Source: CAYFZO01 sp964347615 (lineage in GTDB: Bacteria; Pseudomonadota; Gammaproteobacteria; Poriferisulfidales; Oxydemutatoraceae). Taken from it: a DNA stretch of 49,375 bases. This document shows, piece by piece, positions 31,626 to 40,855 of the stretch (position 1 is its first letter; every line of letters starts with the position of its first letter). Position numbers and translations under genes: made by a program. The notes under the pieces were generated by a model. The model had not been told where the DNA came from. It saw nothing but the letters and a program-made list of their open reading frames with translations, and did not search any database. The stretch lies in NCBI GenBank assembly GCA_964347615.1, contig CAYFZO010000015.1, positions 1 to 49,375 on the forward strand, written 5' to 3'.

Positions 31626-32932
31626 CACACCGGCTCCAAATCGAGGCCGACGCCGACCGCGGTCACCGCAAACCCCGGAAAAGAGGTGTCGATACTCTCG
31701 CAGCCGTCGATGAGCACGCCGCGCTCGGAAGCGCTTCCGGCCACCGCGAACGACATCGCGACGCGGTGGTCGCCGTGGCTGTCGACCCGCCCGCCTGTGA
31801 CGCCGCCGCCTTGGATCCTGATCCCTCCGGGGCTGGTTTCGACTTCGACGCCGCAAGCCGCAAGCCCCTCGGCCATGACCTGAATGCGGTCGCTTTCCTT
31901 GAATCTCAGCTCCTCCGCGCCGTTCAGTTCGGTCACGCCTTCGGCACACGCCGCCGCGACGAACAAAACGGGAAACTCGTCTATCGCACCGGCGATCAAC
32001 TCGCGCGGAATCGTAACGCCGCGCAACGACGAAGCGCGTACGATCAGATCGGCGACGGGTTCTCCGCTCAAGCTTCGACTTTCCGTCACTTCGATGTCAC
32101 CGCCCATCAACTTCAGGATATCGAGTACCCCGGTACGGGTCGGGTTGACCCCGACGTTCTCGAGGTGCAACTCGCCTTGGCCCGACAGGCACGCGGCAAC
32201 GATCAGGAAAGCCGCCGAAGACGTATCGCCGGGCACTTCGACGCTCGTCGCGCGCAACGGCGCCTCCCCGGTCAACTCGATCCGGCCTCGCGCCGTCGAC
32301 ACGGGTACGCCGAACGCTTTCAGCATCCTCTCGGTGTGGTCGCGCGTCGGCGCGTCTTCGCTCAGCACGGTCGCGCCTTCGGCGAACAAGCCGGCGAGCA
32401 ACAAGCACGACTTGACTTGGGCACTGGCGACCGGCAGGCGGTAATCGATGCCGTGCAAGCGGCGCACCGGGCGGATTTCGACCGGCGGGGTACCGTCCGC
32501 GCTGGTGCGCAGATCGGCGCCCATCAACGCAAGCGGCTCGGCGATGCGCCGCATCGGACGCCGACGCAACGACGCGTCGCCGGTCAATACGCTGGCGAAA
32601 CCCTGCGCGCACAGCAGGCCGCTCATCAAGCGCAACGAAGTGCCCGAGTTGCCGAAATCGAGCGCGGCGGCGGGCGCTTTGAACCCCCGTTTTCCCGCGC
32701 CCTCGATGCGCAGCTCACCGCCCGCTTCTCCCCGGCGCGCTTCGACTTCAACCCCCAGTGCCTCGACCGCGGCCAACGTCGCGCGGCAATCCAAGCCGTC
32801 CAAAAACCCCTTTACCTCGGTGACGCCGCGGGCAACGGCGCCGAGCATCACCGCGCGGTGAGAAATCGACTTATCGCCGGGAACGCGCACGTGTCCGTGC
32901 ACGCGCTCGACGGGCCGCGAAACGAGCCGCAC
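31625..32932 (-). CDS. aroA: 3-phosphoshikimate 1-carboxyvinyltransferase (EPSP synthase)
   Basis: A 435-residue EPSP synthase, sixth step of the shikimate pathway. Motifs are VPGDKSISHRAVMLGAVA, LDFGNSGTSLRLMSG (PEP-binding), GDASLRRRPMRRI, and RFKESDRIQVMAEGL with DHRVAMSFAVAG near the end. Four bases separate it from tyrA. Cmk overlaps its stop codon. Confidence 0.97.
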   Translation of the reverse strand: MRLVSRPVERVHGHVRVPGDKSISHRAVMLGAVARGVTEVKGFLDGLDCRATLAAVEALGVEVEARRGEAGGELRIEGAGKRGFKAPAAALDFGNSGTSLRLMSGLLCAQGFASVLTGDASLRRRPMRRIAEPLALMGADLRTSADGTPPVEIRPVRRLHGIDYRLPVASAQVKSCLLLAGLFAEGATVLSEDAPTRDHTERMLKAFGVPVSTARGRIELTGEAPLRATSVEVPGDTSSAAFLIVAACLSGQGELHLENVGVNPTRTGVLDILKLMGGDIEVTESRSLSGEPVADLIVRASSLRGVTIPRELIAGAIDEFPVLFVAAACAEGVTELNGAEELRFKESDRIQVMAEGLAACGVEVETSPGGIRIQGGGVTGGRVDSHGDHRVAMSFAVAGSASERGVLIDGCESIDTSFPGFAVTAVGVGLDLEPV

Positions 32933-32936
32933 CGAA

Positions 32937-33794
32937 TCAATCCTCGGCGTTCAAGCAACGCCGGTAATCCCGGGCGCGCCCGAACAGCTTTTCCAACTCG
33001 GCACCGTTCCCCTCGTCCACCAAGCGACGCAGGCGCTTGAGTTCGGTTTCAAAACCCGCAATCGCTTCAAGCAGCCGGTCGCGGTTGGTGAGGCAAACGT
33101 CACGCCACATCACCGGATCGCTTTCGGCGACGCGGGTGAAATCGCGCAGCCCGCCCGCCGCGTATTCAAGCGCCTGCTCACGGTGGCGCGACGCAAGCAA
33201 CGCGCCGACCAGCGCGTAAGCCGTGACGTGCGGCAGATGGCTGGTCGCCGCGAACAACGCGTCGTGTTCTTCGGCGTCCATCCAGGTTACCAAGGCGCCG
33301 ACCCGTTCCCACAGATCCGTCACCGCGTCGAGCGCGCTCGCAGCGGTGTTCTCAAGAGGCGTCAACGTTACTTGACGGGACTGGAACAAGTCCGCGCGTG
33401 CGGCGCCGGCGCCGCTTTTCTCGCAACCGGCGATCGGATGCCCCGGCACGACGAAAGCACAAGCCTCGGGAGAGAACGCTTCACGCGCGGCGCGTACAAA
33501 CGCCCGCTTGGTGCTGCCAACGTCGGTGACGACGGTCCCGGGCGAACACGCCGACGCAATCTCACCGAGCAACTCCACGGCGGCGCACACCGGCGTCGCA
33601 AGCACCACGACGTCGCAATCGGCGGCCAAAGCGCGCGGCGAGTCGCTGAGACGGTCGACGAAACGTGCGGCGAGCGCCGCCGCCGCGGGGTCGCAAGCGA
33701 CGATCTCGCCGCGCCAGCCCGCTTGCTTCAACGCAAGCGCAAGCGACCCGCCGATCAAGCCCATGCCGACGATGCCGACGCGAACCTCGCTCAC
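32937..33794 (-). CDS. tyrA: Prephenate dehydrogenase (TyrA family)
   Basis: A 285-residue NAD(P)-dependent dehydrogenase for tyrosine synthesis (prephenate or arogenate). The N-terminal Rossmann motif VGIVGMGLIGGSLALAL, VTDVGSTKRAFV, VPGHPIAGCEKSGAGAA and FAATSHLPHVTAYAL are family blocks. No chorismate mutase domain is fused. The GTG start at 33792-33794 overlaps the hisC stop codon. An in-frame extension to 33986 would overlap hisC and is rejected. Confidence 0.95.
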   Translation of the reverse strand: MSEVRVGIVGMGLIGGSLALALKQAGWRGEIVACDPAAAALAARFVDRLSDSPRALAADCDVVVLATPVCAAVELLGEIASACSPGTVVTDVGSTKRAFVRAAREAFSPEACAFVVPGHPIAGCEKSGAGAARADLFQSRQVTLTPLENTAASALDAVTDLWERVGALVTWMDAEEHDALFAATSHLPHVTAYALVGALLASRHREQALEYAAGGLRDFTRVAESDPVMWRDVCLTNRDRLLEAIAGFETELKRLRRLVDEGNGAELEKLFGRARDYRRCLNAED

Positions 33795-34909
33795 AGCGCC
33801 GCCTCCAGCGCTTGCAGAAAACAACGATTGTGTTCGGGACGACCGACCGTAACCCTGAGGTGGCGCACCAGACCGTAGTTGTCGACCGGGCGTACGATGA
33901 CGCCGCGGCGCAACAAGCGCTCGTACACGCCGAATGCGCCGGTGCCGACTTCGACGCACAAGAAATTGGCGACCGACGGCATCCACCGCAGCCCCAAGCG
34001 ATCACATCCTTGCTGCAGCTGCTTGAGGCCCTCGAGGTTCATCGCAACGCTTTTCTCAAGATGCGCCTTGTCCTCAAGCGCCGCGAGCGCGCCGCGCTGG
34101 GCGGGCAGACCGACGTTGAACGGCTGGCGCACGCGGTTCAGCAACCCGGCGACGGGTGCCGACGACAGCGCGTAGCCGACGCGCAGCCCCGCAAGACCGA
34201 ACGCTTTGGAGAAAGTACGCGTCACCATCAGGTTCGGAAAGCGCTCGATCCACCCCGCCGCGGCGGGATAGTCCGGTTGAACGACGTACTCGGCGTACGC
34301 CTCGTCGACCACGACGAGCACCGACGTCGGTACCCTTGTCAGAAAACCTTCGAGTTCGGGCGCGTCAAGCCAAGTGCCGGTCGGGTTGTTGGGGTTTGCG
34401 ATGAACACCACCCGGGTGGCGTCGTCAATTGCGGCTGCCATCGCGTCGAGATCGTGACCGCAGGGCATCTCGTCGGAAAGAGCCCGCGCCGGCGCGACGC
34501 GGCTTGCGGCGCCGCAAATCTGCACGGTCAGCGGGTACACCGCAAACGCGTGCTCGGAATAGACGGCGTTCTTGCTTTCATCCAGAAAACAACGTCCGGC
34601 CAGTTCGAGCAGTTCGTTCGAGCCGTTGCCGAGGGTGACACATTCGGGCGCGACGCCGTGGCGCGACGCGAGCGCCTCCCTCAGCGCCCAACCGTCGCCG
34701 TCGGGATACAGCATCAGCTCGTCGCAGCAATCGCGCACCGCCTCGACCGCACCCGGCGAGGGACCGAGCACGTTCTCGTTCGAGGCCAACTTGAGCACGT
34801 CGGCGACGCCGTGGTCGCGCTTGACGTCGGCGGATGATTTGCCCGGAGAATACGGTTCGACGTCCAGCACCGCGGGACGGCAGTAATCACGGGGGTCGAA
34901 TCGAGTCAT
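33791..34909 (-). CDS. hisC: Histidinol-phosphate/aromatic aminotransferase
   Basis: A 372-residue PLP enzyme of fold type I, HisC family: KLASNENVLGPSPGAVEAV, LGNGSNELLELAGRCF, FIANPNNPTGTWLD, VVVDEAYAEYV and the PLP lysine in TRTFSKAFGLAGLRVGYA. Set between pheA and tyrA, it may act on phenylpyruvate or 4-hydroxyphenylpyruvate as well as histidinol phosphate. No other histidine genes are present in the window. Confidence 0.95.
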   Translation of the reverse strand: MTRFDPRDYCRPAVLDVEPYSPGKSSADVKRDHGVADVLKLASNENVLGPSPGAVEAVRDCCDELMLYPDGDGWALREALASRHGVAPECVTLGNGSNELLELAGRCFLDESKNAVYSEHAFAVYPLTVQICGAASRVAPARALSDEMPCGHDLDAMAAAIDDATRVVFIANPNNPTGTWLDAPELEGFLTRVPTSVLVVVDEAYAEYVVQPDYPAAAGWIERFPNLMVTRTFSKAFGLAGLRVGYALSSAPVAGLLNRVRQPFNVGLPAQRGALAALEDKAHLEKSVAMNLEGLKQLQQGCDRLGLRWMPSVANFLCVEVGTGAFGVYERLLRRGVIVRPVDNYGLVRHLRVTVGRPEHNRCFLQALEAAL

Positions 34910-34927
34910 CGCGGAACGCCCCCGAAT

Positions 34928-36025
34928 TCAAGGTGCCGCTTTCGGGTACGAACCAAGCAGCTTGAAGAACCCGGCTTCCTCGCCCAGCGCCGCAAGCGCC
35001 GACTTCACCGGCTCTTCTTCACAATGCCCTTCCATGTCGATGAAGAACACGTACTGCCAATTCGCCTCGCGCGCCGGACGCGACTCGATGCGCGTCATGC
35101 TGACGCCGCGGTCGGACAGCGGCTGCAACAGACGCACCAATGCACCGGGACGGTTGCGGGTCGAAACCAGGATACTGGTCTTGTCGTTGCTGCTCGGCGG
35201 CACCGCGTGGTCGCCGACAATCAGAAACCGGGTCGTATTGTCGGGATGGTCCTCGACGTTCTTCTCGATTACCTGCAAGCCGTACAACTCGGCGACGCCG
35301 ACGCCGGCAATCGCCGCGGCGGCGGGGTCCTGCTTGGCGCGACGCGCAGCGTCGGCCGTGCTGTTGACGCTGACCTGCTCGCAGGCGGGCAGGTGCAAAG
35401 CAAACCAACGTCGGCACTGCTGAAAAGACTGCTGATGAGAATAAACGGTTTTGATCCCGGAGCGATCGCCGCCCGACCCGAGCAGGCAGTGGTGAATACG
35501 CAGCTCGACCTCGCCGATGATCTTCAGCGGCGACAGCGTCAGACAGTCGAGCGTATGGTTGACCGAGCCGTCGGCCGAGTTCTCGACCGGCACAACGCCG
35601 TACGTCACCGTGCGCGCCTCGGTCTCGCGGAAAACCTCCTCGATGCTGTCGAGGCTTTTGAGCCGCACCGAGCGGCCGAAATGCCTGAACGCCGCCTCGT
35701 GGGTGAAAGTGCCCTGCGGACCGAGAAAACCGACCTCGAGCGCCTGCTCCAACGAAAGACAGGCCGACATGATTTCGCGGAACAAGCGCGCCGTATCCTG
35801 ATCGCCGAGCGGCCCCTGGTTGAGTTCGACGATGCGCCGCAACAACTCGGTTTCGCGCTCGGGACGGTACAAAGGCGCGCCGGGAGCGAGATCCTTCTTG
35901 ACTTTCCCGACGTCGGCGGCACAACTCGCGCGCCGGTTCAAAAGCTCAAGCAACGCGACGTCGATCTCGTCTATGCGCGCACGCAACTCCTTCAGCGCGT
36001 CCCGCGGTTCGTTTTTTTCAGCCAT
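34928..36025 (-). CDS. pheA: Bifunctional chorismate mutase/prephenate dehydratase (P-protein)
   Basis: A 365-residue PheA with three parts. An AroQ chorismate mutase occupies about residues 1-90 (LKELRARIDEIDVALLELLNRR), a prephenate dehydratase about 95-270 (VGFLGPQGTFTHEAAFRHFG, GVVPVENSADGSVNHTLD) and an ACT regulatory domain the C-terminus (SRNRPGALV in the form TRNRPGALVRLLQPL, then RIESRPAREANWQYVFF). The ACT domain predicts feedback control by phenylalanine. ATG 36025 gives the normal P-protein N-terminus. Confidence 0.96.
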   Translation of the reverse strand: MAEKNEPRDALKELRARIDEIDVALLELLNRRASCAADVGKVKKDLAPGAPLYRPERETELLRRIVELNQGPLGDQDTARLFREIMSACLSLEQALEVGFLGPQGTFTHEAAFRHFGRSVRLKSLDSIEEVFRETEARTVTYGVVPVENSADGSVNHTLDCLTLSPLKIIGEVELRIHHCLLGSGGDRSGIKTVYSHQQSFQQCRRWFALHLPACEQVSVNSTADAARRAKQDPAAAAIAGVGVAELYGLQVIEKNVEDHPDNTTRFLIVGDHAVPPSSNDKTSILVSTRNRPGALVRLLQPLSDRGVSMTRIESRPAREANWQYVFFIDMEGHCEEEPVKSALAALGEEAGFFKLLGSYPKAAP

Positions 36026-36068
36026 CGGTGCTCTCCAACGTCGGTTCGGGCCTGGATCGGCTTGAGGT

Positions 36069-37145
36069 TTAAGATGATTTCTCGAAGTCCCGCATAAAAT
36101 CTGCAAGCGCCCGTGCGCCCGACAACGGCATCCCATTGTACAAACTCGCGCGCAAGCCGCCGGTCGCGCGGTGTCCGCGCAAGCCGAACAAACCTTCCCG
36201 CTCGGCGCGTTCAAGGAACGCCCGCTCCAATCCGACCCCGTCGGGCGCAGCGGGCTTGATCCGAAAATGGACGTTGACCCGCGACCTGCAACGCCGCGCG
36301 ACCGGATTTTCGTATATCTCGGAGTCGTCTATGCAGGCGTAAACAAGCTTCGACCTTTCAAGGCTGCGGCGCTGCATTTCGGACACGCCGCCCTGAGCCT
36401 CGATCCATTCAAGCATCACGCTGCAGACGTACCACGCGAAAATCGGCGGCGTATTGTAGCGCGAACCGGCTTGTGCGTGCGTCGCGTAGCTGTACGAAGT
36501 CGGCGTAAGCGGGTGGCGTGCACCGAGCAAGTCGTTGCGTACGATGACCAGGGTAACACCGGCGATACCCGCGTTTTTCTGTGCTCCCGCGTAGATTACG
36601 CCGAAGCGTTCGACGTCGAAAGGACGGGTGAGGAAGTTGGAGGTCATGTCGCTGACCAAGGGTGCCGCGCAGCTGACGCAGCCGGGGGGCAGCTCAAAAC
36701 CGGTAAGGGTCTCGTTGTCGACGAAGTGACAATACGCCGCGTCTTGCGAAAACCTCCACTGCGCTTGCGGCGGCAGTTCGCCCTGCTCGTCGAGACCCGC
36801 AACGACGTTGACCCGCCCATAGCGCCGCGCCTCGGCGATCGCACGCCGCGACCAATACCCGGTGTCGAAATGATCGAACGGACGGTCGCCGCGCGCGAGG
36901 TTCAACGGCGCCATCGCGTATTGAGCGGTTGCGCCGCCCGGCAGAAACAGCACCACGTAGTCGGACGGAACGTCGAGCAGACGCCTCAAGCTTTGTTCGG
37001 CGCGTTCGGCGACACGGGAAAACTCGCTGCCGCGGTGACCGATTTCGAGCAACGGCGGGCGGGCGCTTCGGGCATCGAGATCGTCGCGGACGCGCCGGTG
37101 CACCGCTTCGGGAAGGGTCGCCGGGCCGGGCGCGAAGTTATACAA
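36069..37145 (-). CDS. serC: Phosphoserine aminotransferase
   Basis: A 358-residue PLP enzyme used in serine and pyridoxine synthesis. It starts MYNFAPGPATLPEAV and has LLEIGHRGSEF, VLFLPGGATAQYAMAPLNL, APLVSDMTSNFLTRP followed by YAGAQKNAGIAGV with the PLP lysine, and GLRGHRATGGLRASLYN at the C-terminus. Follows gyrA by 24 bp. Confidence 0.97.
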   Translation of the reverse strand: MYNFAPGPATLPEAVHRRVRDDLDARSARPPLLEIGHRGSEFSRVAERAEQSLRRLLDVPSDYVVLFLPGGATAQYAMAPLNLARGDRPFDHFDTGYWSRRAIAEARRYGRVNVVAGLDEQGELPPQAQWRFSQDAAYCHFVDNETLTGFELPPGCVSCAAPLVSDMTSNFLTRPFDVERFGVIYAGAQKNAGIAGVTLVIVRNDLLGARHPLTPTSYSYATHAQAGSRYNTPPIFAWYVCSVMLEWIEAQGGVSEMQRRSLERSKLVYACIDDSEIYENPVARRCRSRVNVHFRIKPAAPDGVGLERAFLERAEREGLFGLRGHRATGGLRASLYNGMPLSGARALADFMRDFEKSS

Positions 37146-37169
37146 AAGCTCAGGCCGACGGGCGGTCTT

Positions 37170-39788
37170 TCAAACGGCGTCTTCGACCGCGGGCTCCTGC
37201 TCCGCCGACCCGTTGACGTCCGTGATCGGCTCGACCTCGACCAAGCGCTGACCCTCGGACAGGCGGATCAGCCTGACCCCTTGGGTGTTGCGCCCGACGA
37301 CCGACACGCCGCTGACGCGGGTCCTGACCAAAGTGCCGCCACTGGTAATCAACATCACCTCGTCGTCGTCCTCGACCAGTATCGAGCCCGCGACCCGTCC
37401 GTTGCGCTCGCTCGTGCGTATGGACCTGACACCGAGACCGCCGCGCTTTCGCAGCGGATATTGCTTGAGCTCGGTGCGCTTACCGTAGCCGTGCTCGGTC
37501 GCGGTCAGCACGCAACAGCCGCGCGCCTCGGCGTCGGGATCAATCGTGAGCAACGAGATGACCCGCCCCTCGCCGCGCAGCCGGATACCGCGCACGCCCG
37601 CGGCGACGCGCCCCATCGAACGCAAGCCGCTTTCATGAAAACGCACCACCCTGCCGCCGTCGTTGAACAGCATCACGTGATGGTCGGGGCCGATGATTTC
37701 GGTGCCGATCAGCTCGTCGCCCGGCTTCAGACGCACGGCGATGATGCCGTTGCCTCTGGGACGGGAAAAGTTCGTCAGGTTGGTCTTCTTGACCACGCCC
37801 TTGGCGGTTGCCATGACCACGTAATGATCCTTATCGTAAGCCTTGACCGGCAGCACCGACGAGATGCGCTCGCCTTCCTCCAGCGGCAGCATGTTGACGA
37901 TCGGCTTGCCGCGCGCGATGCGCCCGGCCTCGGGCAAGCGGTAAACCTTGAGCCAATAGACCTTTCCGCGGGTGGAAAAACACAGCAGGGTGTCGTGGGT
38001 GCTCGCGATGAACAGCTTGTCGACGAAGTCCTCTTCCTTGACCGGCGCCGCGGCCTTGCCCTTGCCGCCGCGACGTTGCGCGCGGTAGGTGTCCATCGGC
38101 TGGTATTTCGCGTACCCCGCGCGAGAGAGAGTAACCACCACGTCTTCCTCGGGAATCAGGTCCTCCATCTCCAAATCGCCTTCGGCTTCGAGAATCTCGG
38201 TGCGCCGCTCGTCGCCGTAACGCTCCTGAATCTCGAGCAGCTCCCCGCGAACCACTTCGATCAGGCGGTCCGGATTCGACAAGATCTCAAGCAGCTCGGT
38301 GATCCGCCCGATCAGTTCCTGATAATCGGTGATGATCTTGCCCTGCTCGAGCGCGGTCAAGCGGTTGAGCCGTAAGTCGAGAATCGCCTGCGCCTGCGCC
38401 GGCGACAAAAGATAACCCTCGTCGAACAACCCGAATTCCGGCGCGAGATCGTCGGGGCGCGTGACGTGCCGACCCGCACCGTTGGTCTTGCTGACGTTCA
38501 AGCTTTCGGCGCGTTGCAGCATCCCGATCACCTCGCCCGGCGGCCAAGCTTTCGCCATCAGCGCCTGCTTGGCGTCGGCCGGCGTACGCGACGCCTTGAT
38601 CAAGGCGATGACTTCATCAACGCTGTTCAGCGCCACCGCCTGGCCCTCGAGCACGTGGGCCCTCTCGCGCGCCTTGCGCAGCTCGAACACCGAACGGCGC
38701 GTAACCACGTCGCGACGGTGACGGACGAAAGCCTCGAGCACTTGCTTGAGATCCGCGAGAATCGGCCGCCCGCGCGACAACGCGACCATGTTCACGCCGA
38801 ACACGCTCTGCAACTTCGTGTACTGATACAAGTTGTTCAGCACCACTTCACCGACCTCGCCGCGCTTGAGGTCTATCGCAACGCGCATACCGTCCTTGTC
38901 GGACTCGTCGCGCAGCTCGGAGATACCCTCGATGCGCTTTTCCTTGACCAGTTCGACGATTTTCTCGAGCAGCGCCGCCTTGTTGACCATATACGGCAGC
39001 TCGTTGACCACGATCCGCTCGCGCCCGCTTTTCTCGTCCTTTTCCATGACGCAACGCGCGCGCATCACGACGCTGCCGCGCCCGGTCTGATACGCCTGCC
39101 TGATGCCTTGCCTGCCGCAGATGAAGCCCGCGGTCGGGAAATCGGGTCCCGGCAGACGTTCGATCAGTTCGTCTATCGTGACCTCGGGGTTATCTATCAA
39201 CGCAAGCGTCGCGTCGATGACTTCCTTGAGATTGTGCGGGGGAACGTTGGTCGCCATGCCGACCGCAATGCCCGACGAACCGTTGACCAGCAAATTCGGT
39301 ACGCGCGTCGGCAACACCGTCGGCTCTTTTTCCGAGTTGTCGTAGTTCGGGACGAAGTCGACCGTCTCCTTGTCGAGGTCGCTCAGCAGATCGTGCGCGA
39401 CCCGGGTCATGCGTACCTCGGTGTAACGCATCGCGGCGGGTGCGTCGCCGTCTATCGAACCGAAGTTGCCCTGCCCGTCAACCAGCATGTAACGCAGGGA
39501 AAACGGCTGCGCCATGCGCACGATCGCGTCGTAGACCGCGCTTTCGCCGTGCGGATGGTATTTACCGATCACCTCACCGACGACGCGCGCCGACTTTTTG
39601 TAGGGCTTGTTGTAGTCGTTGCCGAGGCCCGACATCGCAAACAACACCCGCCGGTGGACCGGCTTGAGGCCGTCGCGGATATCCGGCAACGCACGCCCGA
39701 CTATCACGCTCATCGCGTAGTCGAGATACGACTTGCGCATCTCGTCTTCGAGCGTGACCGAAATCACTTCACGGGCAAAATCCGCCAC
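37170..39788 (-). CDS. gyrA: DNA gyrase subunit A
   Basis: An 872-residue type II topoisomerase subunit. The breakage-reunion domain has YAMSVIVGRALPDIRDGLKPVHRRVLFAM, KSARVVGEVIGKYHPHGESAVYDAIVRMAQ and the active tyrosine in PAAMRYTEVRM. The C-terminal beta-pinwheel includes the GyrA-box-like QRRGGKGK, which distinguishes it from ParC. The residues after GKYHPHGE are ESAVYD, where E. coli has the fluoroquinolone-linked D82-S83 region. GTG start behind AAAGGAGG. Confidence 0.97.
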   Translation of the reverse strand: MADFAREVISVTLEDEMRKSYLDYAMSVIVGRALPDIRDGLKPVHRRVLFAMSGLGNDYNKPYKKSARVVGEVIGKYHPHGESAVYDAIVRMAQPFSLRYMLVDGQGNFGSIDGDAPAAMRYTEVRMTRVAHDLLSDLDKETVDFVPNYDNSEKEPTVLPTRVPNLLVNGSSGIAVGMATNVPPHNLKEVIDATLALIDNPEVTIDELIERLPGPDFPTAGFICGRQGIRQAYQTGRGSVVMRARCVMEKDEKSGRERIVVNELPYMVNKAALLEKIVELVKEKRIEGISELRDESDKDGMRVAIDLKRGEVGEVVLNNLYQYTKLQSVFGVNMVALSRGRPILADLKQVLEAFVRHRRDVVTRRSVFELRKARERAHVLEGQAVALNSVDEVIALIKASRTPADAKQALMAKAWPPGEVIGMLQRAESLNVSKTNGAGRHVTRPDDLAPEFGLFDEGYLLSPAQAQAILDLRLNRLTALEQGKIITDYQELIGRITELLEILSNPDRLIEVVRGELLEIQERYGDERRTEILEAEGDLEMEDLIPEEDVVVTLSRAGYAKYQPMDTYRAQRRGGKGKAAAPVKEEDFVDKLFIASTHDTLLCFSTRGKVYWLKVYRLPEAGRIARGKPIVNMLPLEEGERISSVLPVKAYDKDHYVVMATAKGVVKKTNLTNFSRPRGNGIIAVRLKPGDELIGTEIIGPDHHVMLFNDGGRVVRFHESGLRSMGRVAAGVRGIRLRGEGRVISLLTIDPDAEARGCCVLTATEHGYGKRTELKQYPLRKRGGLGVRSIRTSERNGRVAGSILVEDDDEVMLITSGGTLVRTRVSGVSVVGRNTQGVRLIRLSEGQRLVEVEPITDVNGSAEQEPAVEDAV

Positions 39789-40144
39789 TGCGGCCCCTCC
39801 TTTCGGGCGTCGGAAAACTTCCGGGAGAAACTTAATAAAAACCCCTGAATAAAGGGCTTAACCCCCGGTTCAGCGGCCTAAAAAAACCTTTTCGATTTTA
39901 TCACAGAACGCCCCTTTTTTGCCGTCTCAGCCCCCTCGAAATTCCCCCATCCTAAGTTCACGCGCCTGCCGCGGTGCGCGTGTTTCACGCCCCCGTGACA
40001 CTCACCCTGAAAGTGTTACCCCGCGGTGATAGACCGGGCTTCAAGCCGTCGCACCCGCTTCCCGAACGTTGCCCCGGCTCGCCCTCAAACCCGTCTGAGG
40101 GCACCCGTACCCTCGCCGCCTCGGGCGTCCTCTATAATTTGCCG
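39789..40144. promoter_or_regulatory. Divergent gyrA/ubiG intergenic region
   Basis: No gene in 356 bp. On the minus strand TGATAAAAT near 39897-39905 is a -10-like element for gyrA, with a leader of about 110 nt that contains a T7 run and A/T-rich tracts. On the plus strand a perfect 7-bp hairpin, GCCCTCA (40081-40087) with TGAGGGC (40096-40102), precedes a TATAAT at 40133-40138 next to the ubiG start. Confidence 0.4.
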
Positions 40145-40855
40145 GTGGATACGCCGCAACACAACTTCTCCGAACGGGAACTGCGCAAATTCGAAGCAGC
40201 CGCCCACCGCTGGTGGAACCCCGACGGCGACTTCAAGCCGCTGCACGACGTTAACCCGCTGCGCTGCGATTACATCGAAGCACGCACGACGATCGCCGGC
40301 AAACGCCTGCTCGACGTCGGTTGCGGCGGCGGATTGCTGTGCGAAGAGATGGCCCGGCGCGGCGCGCGGGTGACCGGCATAGACCTCGGCGAAACCGCCG
40401 TCGGCGTCGCCCGCACACACGCGAAAGAATCGGGACTTGACGTTGACTATCGAACGCGCACGCCCGAGACGCTCGCCGCCGAGGAAGCGGGCGGCTATGA
40501 CGTCGTCACCTGTCTCGAAATGATCGAGCACGTCCCCGACCCGGCGTCGATCGTCGCCGCGTGCGCCGCACTGACCAAGGCCGGCGGCGACGTGGTCTTC
40601 TCGACAATCAACCGCAACCCCAAGGCGTACCTTTTCGCAATCGTCGGGGCGGAGTACGTCCTGCATTTGCTGCCCAAAGGGACGCACGACTACGCCAAGC
40701 TGATCAAGCCTTCGGAACTTGCGCGCGCGGCGCGCGGCGCCGGGCTTGAGTTGCGCGACCTGACGGGGTTGACTTACCATCCCTTGTCGCGCACGTACGA
40801 ACTCGGACGTGACGTCAGCGTCAACTACCTTGCACATTTCAGGAAACATCCGTGA
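40145..40855 (+). CDS. ubiG: Ubiquinone biosynthesis O-methyltransferase UbiG
   Basis: A 236-residue SAM-dependent methyltransferase for both O-methylations of ubiquinone. It opens with NFSERELRKFEAAAHRWWNPDGDFKPLHDVNPLR, a strong UbiG signature (short form: AHRWWNP). The SAM motif LLDVGCGGG is at 55-63, followed by VTCLEMIEHVPDP and FSTINRNPKAYL. GTG 40145 is the only start that gives the family N-terminus. It has no ribosome site and lies 7 nt after TATAAT, so the message may be leaderless. Coupled to gph by GTGA. Divergent from gyrA as in E. coli. Confidence 0.95.
   Translation: MDTPQHNFSERELRKFEAAAHRWWNPDGDFKPLHDVNPLRCDYIEARTTIAGKRLLDVGCGGGLLCEEMARRGARVTGIDLGETAVGVARTHAKESGLDVDYRTRTPETLAAEEAGGYDVVTCLEMIEHVPDPASIVAACAALTKAGGDVVFSTINRNPKAYLFAIVGAEYVLHLLPKGTHDYAKLIKPSELARAARGAGLELRDLTGLTYHPLSRTYELGRDVSVNYLAHFRKHP

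Noticed and set aside
32937..33986. Longer tyrA start at 33986
   Set aside because: It would overlap hisC by 196 bp with no homology. The GTG at 33794 with the GTGA overlap gives the Rossmann N-terminus at once.
39974..40144. Upstream extension of ubiG to 39974
   Set aside because: The extra 57 residues show no UbiG homology and include a hairpin and the TATAAT box. GTG 40145 is preferred.
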